A stretch of 60,000 bases of DNA from Polytrichum commune (taxonomy: Eukaryota > Streptophyta > Polytrichopsida > Polytrichales > Polytrichaceae). Shown here in pieces: positions 12,201 through 21,894 of the stretch (within the stretch, counting starts at the first letter, position 1; every line of letters starts with the position of its first letter). The stretch lies in assembly GCA_950295325.1 (NCBI GenBank), contig OX485805.1, positions 50,308,758 through 50,368,757 on the forward strand, in the 5' to 3' direction. The position numbers were made by a program, and so were the translations under genes. A model generated the notes under the pieces. It did no database searches, was not told the origin of the DNA, and saw only the letters and a list, made by a program, of their open reading frames with translations.

Positions 12201-12222
12201 TCTAAAAATATATAATCAATAA
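6205..12222 (+). CDS. Gag-Pol polyprotein (gag, protease, RT, RNase H, integrase)
   Basis: One uninterrupted frame, open from 6205 just after a TGA and running to the TAA at 12220-12222. The first ATG is at 6628, so the upstream basic and proline-rich segment may be read only if translation starts elsewhere or the RNA is spliced. Gag core: the AWYQRQP...FLAHFRP region, about 6690-7110. Four CCHC knuckles start at 7450, 7519, 7822 and 7900; the second has a shorter loop. Protease: DTGS at 8719-8730 and ILGRPWL near 8940. RT: FLDD at 10099-10110. RNase H: first Asp at 10546. Integrase: HHCC finger near 11165-11300, then D (11377), D (11563) and E (11671), a D,D35E layout. A GKFKLHWMGPY segment follows. 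There is no chromodomain. No stop or frameshift interrupts it, so it looks functional. Confidence 0.95.
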   Translation, partial: SHATSILETAHERSHAQTASVRKAANDKAREDRARARDYQKKKAERRKSWLRSVIKLQKEQFDTEPKVASPNPIENKSQEETLSPLKPQQLYFGSTSDSSQVVTPQHPLLPSYSTPPPLPTPILIQPFIPLPLPSPVPPFIMANIPGAPRIHNIVHIPYFLGRPGSDPDTHVAKFEITCQANDVPAAKFQEVFAASLQEDAFAWYQRQPAFANWNALKTAFLAHFRPLGFATSLKEKLRTVRMGINERVDNYYGRMQDILQRMGNHQIPDDFLMSIFIGGLYPMELRTYVKEGATATYAQAYARAKTWEECRLENELVLYTDNTYSNNPIPSHSGTFPINENNQYYVTDAPYVRNPTAQLYTQPAINKAPQQEPMSDKYDNAIWNLTKQLSELSVKVANNRPKRPQPTEERHNVWCHNCKGQGHLANECPTPKGFRTKCIFCGGNHAVQECWNLKQQKVVNQVDSSQSRPWQQERNGPGPNASYNPKRNFNRRPVPLSFQGRPNWNQRNDSSNWNGPPQYNQNYQRFDSNPDDSRKYPVCYRCKELGHYANNCPNPKKPQDYVPLCGNCKTAGHPTDECPHPKKDYPPNERDWKKGKRVRIQDPEDEEEGARNVNHIQHFSTPSSRAQNVNVVTTRSKGPPEPYPIIDENSSEPSAEELRDNIRGDDPRNKLIIEPNAIPKSDVMPTTLPSIELVQPVPISFPTPPVPPKPYTILERTPTSVNPQSRPTEVKSKPMPYQIPHVRNLKSRSSSKQPRTMELAKGLQQYDIMQDLDNLHPHITMRQLLAIVPQCRTTLGSAMIRKRAKVVEVNDVTLSQDPGAPAVDVIIDGVMVAGFQVDTGSSVNLMSIETMKELGLTNMVPTSIILKMADHTRTKPLGQLPQVPVQIAGREYKIDFVVFRTTDAIQPIPGILGRPWLIVAEAKEDWGKGTLTLGKGKDKMVLPLFPTRYQGETQDEGTEFTTDGYETESDDTPIQSIHNVGRHQRAYNPVGIGEYFISMKDDDSDNAILSWQNSCPVNNVTTVAEPQPRDKTLLTPNPKKRSTPLKEFESKLPSFEEEWEDAMFSYNAPIKSYVSKDVYKEMNLGTEEVPKIIKVHEKLSKTEWQYWYNFFKRNIKVFAWTYKDLRGVPPEVCEHKIVLEEGTTPVRQRQYRMNPKYSLMVKEEIDKLLEAGFIYKVPYSEWVSPIVVVPKKNGKLRICQDFRRLNSVTRKDYFPLPFTDTMLDAVAGYKRYSFMDGFSGYNQIRIFESHRWYTTFTTDWGTFAYIVMPFGLCNAPATFQRVMTEAFQEYLRKFMEIFLDDFAVFGDDKNHADYLQKCFDKCMEFGISINAAKSIFLVPFGRLVGHIVSEQGIATDPDKIANIVSLPIPTTITEVKGFLGHTGYYRRFIFRYAIIAMPLTELLKKGDEAPVWTSACTHAFNTLKRKLVSAPILIPPNWEKDFHIFVDASNVAIGSVLSQKDEKGHDHPIYFASRQLVQAERNYTVTEREALGMIFSVQKFRHYLLGNNFVFHVDHDALKYMINKPQLSGRIARWVLLLQEFNFTVEVRPGKSHANADHLSRLKEDSGSEPIDDSFPDAQLFYIDVIPHEYAEIIEYLQSHKFPPDFTEKQKRRLIFKAMPYTIIADTLYKKGKDEVLRRCVTSSEIPLILKECHDNMAGGHFAGDVTARKILQSGYWWPTLFADCTTYTRQCDVCQRIGKPTDSSAMPLTPILALAPFEKWGIDFVGPINPPSRHGRYQYILVATDYVTKWAEAEATRKDDKHVVAKFLREKILSRYGCPKELVSDRGTHFVNDVIKELTEKYKIKHRLTSPYHPRANGQTEKSNGILCKIITKTVQNSMTDWDSKLLDALWAYRTAYKVTTKFTPFQLVYGQEAILPVELELPSLRIAVDARLSDEESLQERIAMLERLDEVRNQAYLNMAAIQKWRKTYYDSKMKSKTITAEDLVLLYDSRFQKFPGKFKLHWMGPYQVKMAHDNGSFELVDFEGIPLPTRINGYRLKIYNQ

Positions 12223-14815
12223 CTGGGGACAGTTACTAGTTTAGGTGAGGGGGAGCCTTGTAGTAAAATTATAAACATATACAAAATATTTTCAAATAAT
12301 TAATCACACATAATATATAAATAATATAATTACTTTAAGTTAAGTGTAAAGGAAGTATTTTCTCAAAGTTGATATAGATTCATGTATCGAACAAGAAGAA
12401 GTCATGGATCGTAATAAGATATAAATATAACTACATATATTAATGGTATATCAACTATATATTCCAGAGATACCTTACAAATGAATTGTGAGAAAATCAG
12501 GAAGGGAATCTGAAAAAGTAAGTAGCTAATTAACCGCAGGAGTCTTGGTGCTTGACTTAAAAATAAATAAATAAATAAATAAGTAAAAATGGAAACCTTG
12601 CGGCCTAGCCAAAAAGACTAGGGCCAGACTAGTAGAGGTTGGATGGAAGCCAGAAGGCTAACGAACGTAGATATAAAGGAGGTTAGGCTTTCATCTATTA
12701 CCCTAAGTAGTGACAGAATTTTAAGAGACAAGAACTGTGTTTTTGGAGCCCGCAAAAGAAGGAAACTGCGTCAGGCGGACAGGGTGCAGAGGCGGAGAAG
12801 AATTAGCTGTTGTTTTCCAGAGGTGTCAGGTTGCAGAGGCGAAGCAGAGAAGGAGCAGCTTTCTTTGCTAATAACAGGTGAGCCTTACTATTGTTGTTGT
12901 TTGGTTTTCTTATTTATATGCACTTATGCTTGGAATCAACACATAAGTTAAGGAACTTCAATACAACCAGACTATTGCCTCAACAGAAAAAGATGATTTG
13001 GAGAACATTCAAACTATGGCCAGGCAGACTGCCTTAGATAGATGGGTGAGTAAATATAGCAAGAAATAAGATCTTGGGTCGTTGAGGGAAAATATTAGTT
13101 TTTGCTAGGCCAGAGAAAGTTCAAAAGTAGTCACATGCTGGGAAAAGAAGATATCAGCAAGTCGCTTTTCGTTATTTTTTAGGTTGATGAGCAAAAGTTT
13201 CTTGTACCCAAATTCGGTCCTAGGCAATAGTCTCAGAGAAAGGAGTGTGGACAGAAAAGTGCGGATCTACAATATATAAGACAATACAGTCCACCCTCGA
13301 TAAATATTACACTTATAAATGTTAACTCATCATAAATGTTGGGAAAATTTTACTCCAAAGCTTAACATTTATAGAGGGTGGACTGTAGCTAAATCTTGGT
13401 ACAGTTACAGTGTAGGATAACCCCGAAGTTCTTGATGAAGTGTTAGGGATATGAGCTCTTAAAGACAATAGCCTAGTGAAGGAACTGTGATCTTAGTCAC
13501 TTATACAGACTATAGCCTGGAGGAAAATACATGGTGACAATTAAAAGACTAAGGCATGTGAGAGTTTTGGGAGCAGAGTCCTTTACAAACAACGGACTAA
13601 AAGTGGGAAAAGAAGCTAAGCGGAAATCTGGAAAGAGAAAATCTGTAAGAAATCATCAAGTGAGTTCTGAGGAGAGAGATGTAAAAGAAAAATATACCTT
13701 TCCAGAAGTAAGAAAAAGAGTGAAAAGAGAAGAGAAAGGGGATTGATTGAGAGAAATCTGCCGAGAGAAATGAAGCCACTGTAGAAGTTGCAGCAGAAAT
13801 GGTCTGAGAAATTATGAGAGAGTTAAAGACAATTTAGCACATGTTAGTCTCCTAATATCTTTTCAGAAAAGTGTGGAAAATCTCGCTAGAATGGTGGAAA
13901 AATATAAGTTTGACTAAGTTAGGCCGTTGGTAGTTTTGAGTCTAAATGAGAGTTCAAGGAAATCTTCTTTCAGAAAATGCTCAAGTTGACAGTTTGAGAG
14001 GTTATAAGCCGAAATAAAAAATTATTGGAAAGTTTCTGTTACAGAGAGCCAAATCTAGTCAAAGATAAAGTAAAACAAACTTCAAAGGATGAAATGGAGG
14101 CACCTAAAAATGTGAAGGAGTGAATTCTTCTCTAAAATAGGGCCACTGCTGCCAATTAGGAAAATTCCTCCTCAAATTCTAAAACTCTATTTCGTCTCTG
14201 CAGAGGGAACCTAAGACTAGAGTCATAAAAAGCTCAACCGTCCATCGTTTGAAAGTTGGAAGTACAAAGAAAAAGCTAGAGAGTAAAACAAGAGGGTGTG
14301 CACTTCTATTGCATGGGAGTAAAATGTTGAGTTTAGAGTGTCAGGTAGATAAACCATGTAGTCCAGTGCTCTCTAAGACGTAGTTATGAAGGGTCCAGCT
14401 AGGCTTTCGGAAACCAAAAGAAGACAATTAGTGCAGTTGATCATCCATGCTTGTGAGAAATTGCAGTTTCACTTATTCTGAAAAGAAGAAGAAGAAAGAA
14501 AAAGAAAAGAAAAGAAAAGAAAAACCGATTTTTCGAAGACTATAGTATGGTGATCTCAAAGACTGAAATTGGGATAACAAGGCTAGAGATCCAGTGAAAG
14601 TGATTCAAGAAGACTTATATGAAGACTACAGTCTGCGCTATGGGTCAATACGGACCAGTGACAAAGAGGCGGCACCCCTCAACTTGAAAGGTCGAAGGGG
14701 AGAAACTGATCTACAGTAAAGGGATTGCTCATGAAAGACCTGTTATTGAAACTGTGCAGGCCGTCAATTCAACAATCAATGTTCTCGGTTCGAGTTCTTT
14801 TCAGACAATAGCCGA
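12223..14815 (+). other. Non-coding spacer between gag-pol and the second ORF
   Basis: 2.6 kb of purine-rich sequence without a convincing ORF. It includes a (TAAA)n run near 12560-12584, a pogo-type MITE (13287-13385) and a GAAAA-rich tract (about 14474-14526). Words of the form AGACTATAG/AGACAATAGCC recur (near 12968, 13464, 13507, 14537, 14622 and 14803). A good 3' splice site candidate, TTCTTTTCAG, ends just before ACAATAG at about 14804. That would suit a spliced message for the downstream ORF. Confidence 0.6.
13287..13385. mobile_element. pogo-type MITE, 99 bp
   Basis: The ends CAGTCCACCCTCGATAAAT and (inverted) CAGTCCACCCTCTATAAAT differ at one base. They are flanked by TA on both sides (13285-13286, 13386-13387). 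A CAGT...CCTCTATAA end with TA duplication is typical of plant pogo-like elements. It inserted into the retrotransposon spacer or was acquired by the family earlier. Confidence 0.85.
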
Positions 14816-17569
14816 GTGAGTTCCGAAGAGATTCTTCCTGTCGAAACAAAATTCAGACTGCAAAGTGTAAGCATGACACGTGGAGGAGTGGAGAAAGAAG
14901 AAGATGTGCCCAAGAAATGGAATGTGAAGCCTGTGATGTTACCGGAGATTACATTGGCAATGAAAAAAGCTTGGAAAGAAAATCAGGTGAAGCTAGAAAT
15001 GGCCGGAGTGTTTGAGTATTTATACTGGGTACAGGGTGTTACAAAGGTAGCATTTGCAGGCCATGTGTTACAATTCATGGAAACTTACTCCATGGAAACG
15101 GAGACTGCAAAAGTTGATGGCCGGGAGGTTCACTTTTCTGTCCCAGCTATAGGCAGGCATTTGAGACTACCTATAGATGGAGCCATTGAAGAGCAGATGC
15201 CGAAGGTTACAAAAAAGCAACATGAGGCACTCTTTGAAGGGGAATTCCCTAAGGAAACTCGAATTTGGCGATTGGATAAGGCAAGGCAACATTGGAGACT
15301 ATGGTTTAAGTTCGTAAACAACTACTTGCTTTTCCGACCACAAACAGAGACCATGGCCCAAAAATATGTAGTAGCTGCCATACAGACGTGGGAAGGAAAG
15401 AAGATAAATTGGTCCCTCATTGTCCAACAACAAATGCATGCAGAAATTCTAAGAGTTAAAGTGGGAATACCTCGAATCCTAGAATTATACTCTGCCTTCT
15501 ACATTTCATGGTATTGCCAAAAATTGCCAGCTGCAATCCGGGTGAGCTCAGCTTCGCCAACCCCCTCACAGATGTCAAGCCCGGTTTTGTCTAGTCCGGG
15601 GGGAACAGAGGAGTTGATTGAAGAAAATCATCAGTTGGGGATTCAACTTCAAAAGAGTAAGAGTTTGCTTGCGGAAAAGAATGAACAATTGTTCCAGAAA
15701 ACTGAGGCTCTTATCAGTTGTCAGGCAGCCAATATGAAACTTTTACAAGACTTGGCCGAGGTCATGAAATTCAAGTTGGAGCATCAAGTAATGTTGGAGG
15801 AAACCAAACAAATTACGCACCTGCACCAAGAGCAAATGGAGAAGGTTGAGAAAGAAAAAAAGGACCTACAGGGGCAGTTGGAGTTGTATCTTTCAATACA
15901 GGAGCAACTAGAGGAAAGAAAGAGGGAGGTGCAACGAGTGGAGGATGAGAACGACCGACTTAAAGAGAAGGTCAAACAACTGGAAGGAGAGTTAACCCAA
16001 AGTAAGTCTATGGTCAGTCATGTGGACAAGGGACAAACATCTTTAATTTCGAATGTCTCTACACCATCTCAGCCTCAACTGTTATCCTCAGAGACTATTG
16101 CCAAGCTGTGGAACCTGGAAGCGAAAGGACCAGCTCCACCGAACATTTTTCAAATGTACGAAACTCAATGCCAATTGTTCTTAGTGGTCACTGGGCTAGA
16201 TAAGTCAGCTTGGATAGATCACAATTTATTCCAAACATTGTGGGGGCAGAGTGTTGAATGGGGAGTCGAAAATCTGTTTGCAGAAATGTTAGCTAGGCGT
16301 CATTTAAATTTATCTGATCCTTATTCCGCTTTCACTACCCTGGGTGATCTGGGAGCCCGCGTTTTGCTATATTACGCTTCTTTAGAGACTCAGTGGGTCC
16401 TTAGGCATCAGTTTCCAGTCGAAGTAGAAAGAAGAGAAGCTCAGTGGCAGGAGTATGGCACTCAGATCACATCTCAGTTTTACGGTAATCCTGGAGGGAG
16501 TTTCTATCAGTGGCAAGAATCTTTATATGCCTTACTAGTCCGATTACAACGCCCTGATTTCATCTCTAATGTCTTAGCTGCGAATCTTCAGCGTCTTTCT
16601 CTCAGTTCTGCTAATGAATTGTTGGGGTCACATTATGTGTATCATTTTGATAAGGTAGTCAAGAGGTTAGAAAGATACCTTAGAGAGGTTACCAATCAGA
16701 AAAAACCCTTTTTGAACCTTCAAGGCCAGGTCCAGTTTGAGTCCCCACCTCTCCATTTTACAACTCCTACCCAAACTGTAAACATAGCTATAGTAGGGAG
16801 TCCTCTTACTTTGCGCTACTTAGGGCAATATGCCCACATGTTTGATGCGCCAATCGAAGAACCCATTCCCACTTGGAGTGCAATTTCCTGGATACTTGAG
16901 GACTATGGTTTGTCTCGAACTGAAGAGATGCCGGCGGATATCTACTACCGGAGAATCTCTAGACTATGGCCCACTGAACCCCCCATGAGTGTGGCGAGTC
17001 ACCCGCACTTTTGCCCCTGCCCCCGACGATGTAAGTGGGATCCGAGTGCTACACTTTCCAGTGTAGAATATAATTGGCCTCTCATTCCGGGACCAAAAAC
17101 CACAGCTACTGAATGCAAGGCTGCGTATGGTCAGTTTTTTCGGGAGCATATTCATCACCATGACCCGGTATGTTTCCGAGCAGCGGTTTTTTCCAACATC
17201 CTTGCCGCTTGGTGTGGGCAGTGGAACATCACTATTGATGTTAACCAATACCATGAGAGCCATCATGAATTTTTGTTAATTCTCAAACTGCAATACCGCC
17301 CCACCAGGTGGTTGAGATTAGTTGAGGCTATGGCCATTACTCATTTCATTGCAGGAGCCCACAAAAGCTTAATCAATGAATTTTCACATACTAGAGCTGG
17401 GCCTCTAGAGAGATTTTTACGATGGCAGCGCACACATGCTCCGGAGCTGGTAGCCCGCGACGAAGATTTACGAAAGGCAATTGAAAAGATGGAGCACCGT
17501 GAGCTCAAGAGAATCGCTGAAGAACCTGCATACCCGCGTGGACCTGCACCGAAACTTCCCCGACGTTGA
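14816..17569 (+). CDS. Large second ORF in the env-like position, function unknown
   Basis: A frame of 917 codons from a GTG at 14816; the first ATG is at 14873 (898 residues). Three parts are visible. (1) N-terminal ~235 residues; around 101-119, GREVHFSVPAIGRHLRLP resembles the signature of the plant Athila ORF-1/putative plant transposon protein families (remembered motif, not searched). (2) A long Glu/Lys/Gln-rich coiled coil, about residues 265-396. (3) A C-terminal ~480-residue region, Trp/Tyr/His-rich, with a Cys cluster HFCPCPRRCKW near 17007-17040. I see no signal peptide or membrane helix, so it is not an obvious envelope protein. It is intact and shares the element's age. It would need a spliced or separate message; a 3' splice site candidate lies at about 14804. 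Confidence 0.8.
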   Translation: MSSEEILPVETKFRLQSVSMTRGGVEKEEDVPKKWNVKPVMLPEITLAMKKAWKENQVKLEMAGVFEYLYWVQGVTKVAFAGHVLQFMETYSMETETAKVDGREVHFSVPAIGRHLRLPIDGAIEEQMPKVTKKQHEALFEGEFPKETRIWRLDKARQHWRLWFKFVNNYLLFRPQTETMAQKYVVAAIQTWEGKKINWSLIVQQQMHAEILRVKVGIPRILELYSAFYISWYCQKLPAAIRVSSASPTPSQMSSPVLSSPGGTEELIEENHQLGIQLQKSKSLLAEKNEQLFQKTEALISCQAANMKLLQDLAEVMKFKLEHQVMLEETKQITHLHQEQMEKVEKEKKDLQGQLELYLSIQEQLEERKREVQRVEDENDRLKEKVKQLEGELTQSKSMVSHVDKGQTSLISNVSTPSQPQLLSSETIAKLWNLEAKGPAPPNIFQMYETQCQLFLVVTGLDKSAWIDHNLFQTLWGQSVEWGVENLFAEMLARRHLNLSDPYSAFTTLGDLGARVLLYYASLETQWVLRHQFPVEVERREAQWQEYGTQITSQFYGNPGGSFYQWQESLYALLVRLQRPDFISNVLAANLQRLSLSSANELLGSHYVYHFDKVVKRLERYLREVTNQKKPFLNLQGQVQFESPPLHFTTPTQTVNIAIVGSPLTLRYLGQYAHMFDAPIEEPIPTWSAISWILEDYGLSRTEEMPADIYYRRISRLWPTEPPMSVASHPHFCPCPRRCKWDPSATLSSVEYNWPLIPGPKTTATECKAAYGQFFREHIHHHDPVCFRAAVFSNILAAWCGQWNITIDVNQYHESHHEFLLILKLQYRPTRWLRLVEAMAITHFIAGAHKSLINEFSHTRAGPLERFLRWQRTHAPELVARDEDLRKAIEKMEHRELKRIAEEPAYPRGPAPKLPRR

Positions 17570-17592
17570 TTTGCTGAGGGACCAGCAAATGA

Positions 17593-17607
17593 GTTAGCAG
17601 GGGGCTA
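17593..17607 (+). promoter_or_regulatory. Polypurine tract region for plus-strand priming
   Basis: The purine-rich AGCAGGGGGCTA directly precedes the 3' LTR, where plus-strand DNA synthesis starts. It is short and interrupted (C and T near its end), so the exact boundary is uncertain. Confidence 0.5.
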
Positions 17608-19623
17608 TGTAATGACAATTTTTGAGCTTTTTGGACCAATTCTTAGTTTAAGTGAGAAACCAGTTATTTTTGGGCTTCTTAAATAGGAGTTAGTAGATAT
17701 GAATGGGGCTATAGACTGGAAGTTCCAAAAGTAACCGAAAAGAAGTTATGGCTTCCTTGTAGAAGTCTCTTGAGGATTGGGAGGCTATTGTATGGAAGGA
17801 GAGGAGGCATGAGAGGGGGAGAGAGAGATTTTTTGCATATGGCTATGGACTTTTTCTGATATTTTTTGTGAATGCTTATGAACATATACTTTTGGAGAGA
17901 AAATATATACTTTAACACATGCGTGTGATTCGCATGTGACCAATCTATCGTCTGATTGCAGGCTTGTATTGTTAGTCTATTTCCAGGGGGTTTGTACTGG
18001 AAGGGAGAGGCATATATGTAATTTCAAAGTAGTGACTGAGTTGAGAGTTAACTTGTAAGTCTGGCCGGAAAGATTCCTGTTCTTCATAATGTTTGTGGGA
18101 TTCATACTGTGATCGATGTTGAGGATAGCCTGATATTAAGTGCGATTAGAAATGTCTGTGAGAAGAATGAGTGTAAGGACGTTGATACTCTGTACTCCTT
18201 GTTTTCCTGGATTCGGTCGATTAGCTTAAGTAAGCCTCAGTGATTGATGGGTGTGAGTTATCGTAACCCGACTTTCTCGCTGTTTTAATTAGAGAAAGGA
18301 GATAGATCCGCATTGAATTATATGGTGAATTATGAGTGAAAACGTGTATGAAGATCTGCTGAGATTGCAGCCCAGGCCATGGTTTAATCTCCATACTCTA
18401 TCTTTCATACCTGCCCAAGAATACAAGTCATGACAATGGTCTGTAGAGAATGGGGATACAGTGAATAATGGTTAGGAGTGATTTGGGGAACTGGACATTA
18501 AGCGGAGAGATTGATTAATTTATCTGGGAGTAGCTCTCATTAATTGCCGCGTGTTCTGTAATCATCTGAAAGCATTGATTGAGGAAATCTGTGGGCAGAG
18601 ATTGGTTGAGATCCTAGTGCTTGCAAGTCGAACCGGTTTACATGTTGACATCCTTCGGTTTCTCTATCTTAATTTGAGGCACAATCACATTGGTCAAGGA
18701 ACAATATTATTGTCTTCTTTCCGTAAATGAAGAGATTGTTTCCTTAAAGTCTATGATGGGGGTTGAAAGGACAACATATTGAGACTATTGACTTTGAAAG
18801 ATGAACTCGAAGTGGAGGAACCGAATGGACGTGCTGTTTACGTGGTAAGTAAATGTGGTTAAATGGTTTACTCATTGATTTCGTAAGGAAATGAATACTA
18901 ATGTAGAGTTTTACTATTTCTTTGGGAATTGAATTATTCCTTGACATAATAATCGTCATTGACATATCTTGAGGATTAAAATGTATAAGATTTAAGGATG
19001 TGCATTTGGAACACTAATGGAAATCTATGAGCTTAAGAGTGTTGTGAGCCTGTGTTAACCGCATATGTGGTTTGGACTTATTGTCTTGAGGAACGAGACG
19101 TTGATTACTTTGGCCGATATCAGACCATTGTCGGACTGCATAACTAAAAAGTGAATTTAATCAAAAGCGACTGTCTATCCTGAAAGGATTACAGCACTGA
19201 CCTTTTCAAGTTACATTAAAAGGGTTTAATCAATGAAAGACTATGGTCTACACCAGAGTGCCCTTGGCTTTGGTAAAAAGACAAAAATGGGATACTATTG
19301 CAAGACTATTGACTATGGCTGTGCCTATGATTTTGCACCGCACTCAGTCCAATTAAAATGAACTCACTGCCAGACTATTGACTGGGAAATTAGTGTGAGG
19401 TGTGAGACTGTCACATTTGCATGTACTAACATGGAGTGATTTTTAGAGTTTTTATCCCTTACCCACAAGCCAATTGTCGGTCCTAAACCAAAGTGAAGTG
19501 ATATAACCTTGTGTTTTCCCTAATAACTCTTATCTAAGACACCTAGATGATATAGAAATCACCTTTTAAGTCTTCCCTGATTGTTTCCCTGGGTTTTTGT
19601 TTGTAACCAAAAAGCTAACTACA
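17608..19623 (+). repeat. 3' LTR (2,016 bp)
   Basis: Pairs with the 5' LTR at a constant offset of 14,645. The only mismatch I noticed is G at 18059 against A at 3414. Followed directly by the AGGAC target duplication. Confidence 0.95.
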
Positions 19624-20740
19624 AGGACGCTTAAGGGTGGGTGGTTTGGCCTCACATCCTGGTAATTTCAGGCTCCCACACTGGTGGAATAGTTCTGAAC
19701 CTAGCGAGCCCAAGAATGGGCCGTCAAGATGCACTCATTGGTCGTCCCAGGAGCGATCGGGCTGACGGGAAATGGTGATCATTACGAGTGAGTACAGTGA
19801 GGGATCATCCCGGCCACTGTTGCACTGCTTAATTGATCAGCGAAGGGAGTAGTGGGAGTGGCAACAACGGTGGTAAGGAGCCAAGTGCTCGGCCCGAATT
19901 GAACGTAGAATGGGGAGGGTTCTGACTACATTGACGACAGAGGTGACAAGAGGACCAAAGAAAATGAGCGACCCAGATAACCAGAGCTGAGGGATTTAGC
20001 AGCAGAATGAGCGGAAGCTCAGTGGTAGGAGTCTGCCGGTGAGCTAGGGGACTTTGGGTGGAATGCAGACGTGGGGGCAACATTCAGGACATGACCAAAA
20101 GAGCGGAGCAACTGTTGTGGGGCTATTGCCCTCAATAGTGAATTCATCGGAATGCGGCGAAGGTAACCACAGCTCAACAAGGTTACTTGCAAGAGCGGGG
20201 ACCAAGGCACTAGCAATTATTAGGGTTGGGGCATCATAGAGATGAAGGGAAGTGCCAGGGCCAGCTCTTCAGACGAGGACAACTTGGGGAAACCACTTCA
20301 GCAGAGGGACAGTGGGTAGAAACAGTGAGGGGGAAGGAACAGACAATGGACGAGTCGTGAGCTAATTTGCGATTCACGCTGTCTCAAGGACAACCTAGTG
20401 AAAGCAAGATGGGACCGAGAACAAGGTTGGGCTCATGATGCAAGGAACAGGAGTAACTGGGGGGGGGGTGCAAGCATCAGAGTGGTGCAATCAATTGACA
20501 GCAAGGGTGTTAGGTAGTGAGGTAGGCTTAGAACTTAAGTGACATTGACGGTAACTAAAGTGCTTTGTGTAAATCCCAAGCAATTGTAAATGCTTGAGAG
20601 TTAATAACAAAAAATGTTATACACACCATTTCTCCCACTTCCTTGATTATGCTTGCAAGTGTGAATGGTATGCTTGAATGTGGCACATGATCTCCCACCC
20701 GGACTAGGACGCAATTGAAGGGTGGGGGTGATTGGGGCTC
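19624..20740. other. No gene seen; right flank with an old direct repeat
   Basis: Relatively G-rich sequence including a run of ten G at 20459-20468. The stretch at about 20665-20740 (CCACCCGGACTAGGACGC...AAGGGTGGG...CTCACA) matches the retrotransposon insertion site: 2940-2962 joined to 19624-19665. This gives two direct copies ~1.1 kb apart once the insertion is removed. The motif recalls the 3' end of gypsy internal regions, but I cannot prove that. Confidence 0.5.
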
Positions 20741-21894
20741 ACAAAGCCACTTTCAAAGTGACTTTAAGGCCAAGGACCATGGTTGGGCTAAATTTCTAAT
20801 TCTAATTCTAATTATATATATGTATAATGCTTGACTAGACTTAGCAAGCACAAAATGTTTGACAAACTCTTCTACTTTTTGCAATAAAACTTGAAGGCAA
20901 TTTTTTGGTGTTTCCATTTTTGTATAATAGGATATAAAATACACCAAACCCATTGTATCCCATGCTTCAATGCCAAGCACCCTTGCATTTTGTATGAGAG
21001 TTGCCCTACTTGGGATCTTTCATGGCGAGGACCTTGCAAAATATGCCTCGTCCACAAGAATTTAAAATACCATTTTCCAATCATTTGATGATATTGTCAT
21101 GGAGACCCTTTCTCAACATTATCAATTCTTGAGCATCTCAACATATATATATTCTAGTCTAACATTCTCACTATCTAAAAATTTTGATTCGTGTATACCT
21201 TCTTGAATAGCTCAACTGAATGAGTTGGAGTGATTTATGCTTTGAAACTTCTATTCCTCTTTGTATTTGTTTCAGAAACTTCTCTACTATTGGTATTTCA
21301 TATTGCATGAACATACACCATTGACACACAAAAATCAATAGTTGTGATTGAGTCTACTTAGAAAAGGGGGACATCAAACCCTCCCAAATGAACTTTTAGA
21401 GGACGGGTTGAAGATTGGATCAAGATCGGGTAAGGGTGCATCTATTTAAAAATAGACATTTTAAAATACTTGGAAAATTTTGAGGCATTTTTTATGTTTT
21501 CAATAATAAATTCACTATTACTCTCAGTCTAGGCGAGTAGGCCAAATATAGGCATTCAACTTTGCCAATTGTTCCATATTATCATATAGCATTAGTACAT
21601 TCAAACTCGCCGGCGGTGTTTGAGCCTTGAACCTTGGATGGAGAATGATGATAGTGACGTTGATGACGACGACGTTGAACAAGACAAATTTTGCATTGGG
21701 GAAGATCCAAGCGAAGTCTTGAATCAATACTTGGGCAGAGAGCAGCTTGAAGAACTCATCCTGGAAGAGGGTAACATTTTCGACAATGATCTACAATTAA
21801 AGGACCTCATGGATTGATGTCTTCTATGATTTTCAATAAAAAAAGAACATTAAAATGTTTTGAATATTTTAAAATTTATTTTATAACGCCACCT
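20741..21894. other. AT-rich, no gene supported
   Basis: Only short ORFs. An acidic 65-codon plus-strand frame at 21620-21817 (ENDDSDVDDDDVEQDKF) could be a fragment of a transposon or host protein, but nothing supports expression. Confidence 0.4.

Larger units (their letters stand above)
2963..19623 (+). mobile_element. Complete Athila-like Ty3/Gypsy LTR retrotransposon
   Basis: A 16,661-bp element with two 2,016-bp LTRs that start TGTAATG and end CTACA. It is bounded by a perfect 5-bp target duplication AGGAC (2958-2962 and 19624-19628). In order it holds the 5' LTR, a primer site matching plant tRNA-Asp, two small ORFs, gag-pol with protease-RT-RNase H-integrase, a 2.6-kb non-coding spacer, a 917-codon ORF, a purine-rich tract and the 3' LTR. 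The integrase lacks a chromodomain and the polyprotein ends in NGYRLKIYNQ. With the tRNA-Asp site and the extra 3' ORF, this fits the Athila branch of the OTA group rather than chromoviruses. By eye the LTRs differ at one base (3414 A, 18059 G) and both large ORFs are open, so the insertion is recent and may still be mobile. Confidence 0.95.

Noticed and set aside
21620-21817. 65-codon acidic ORF
   Set aside because: Too short, unrecognised, and with no supporting context.
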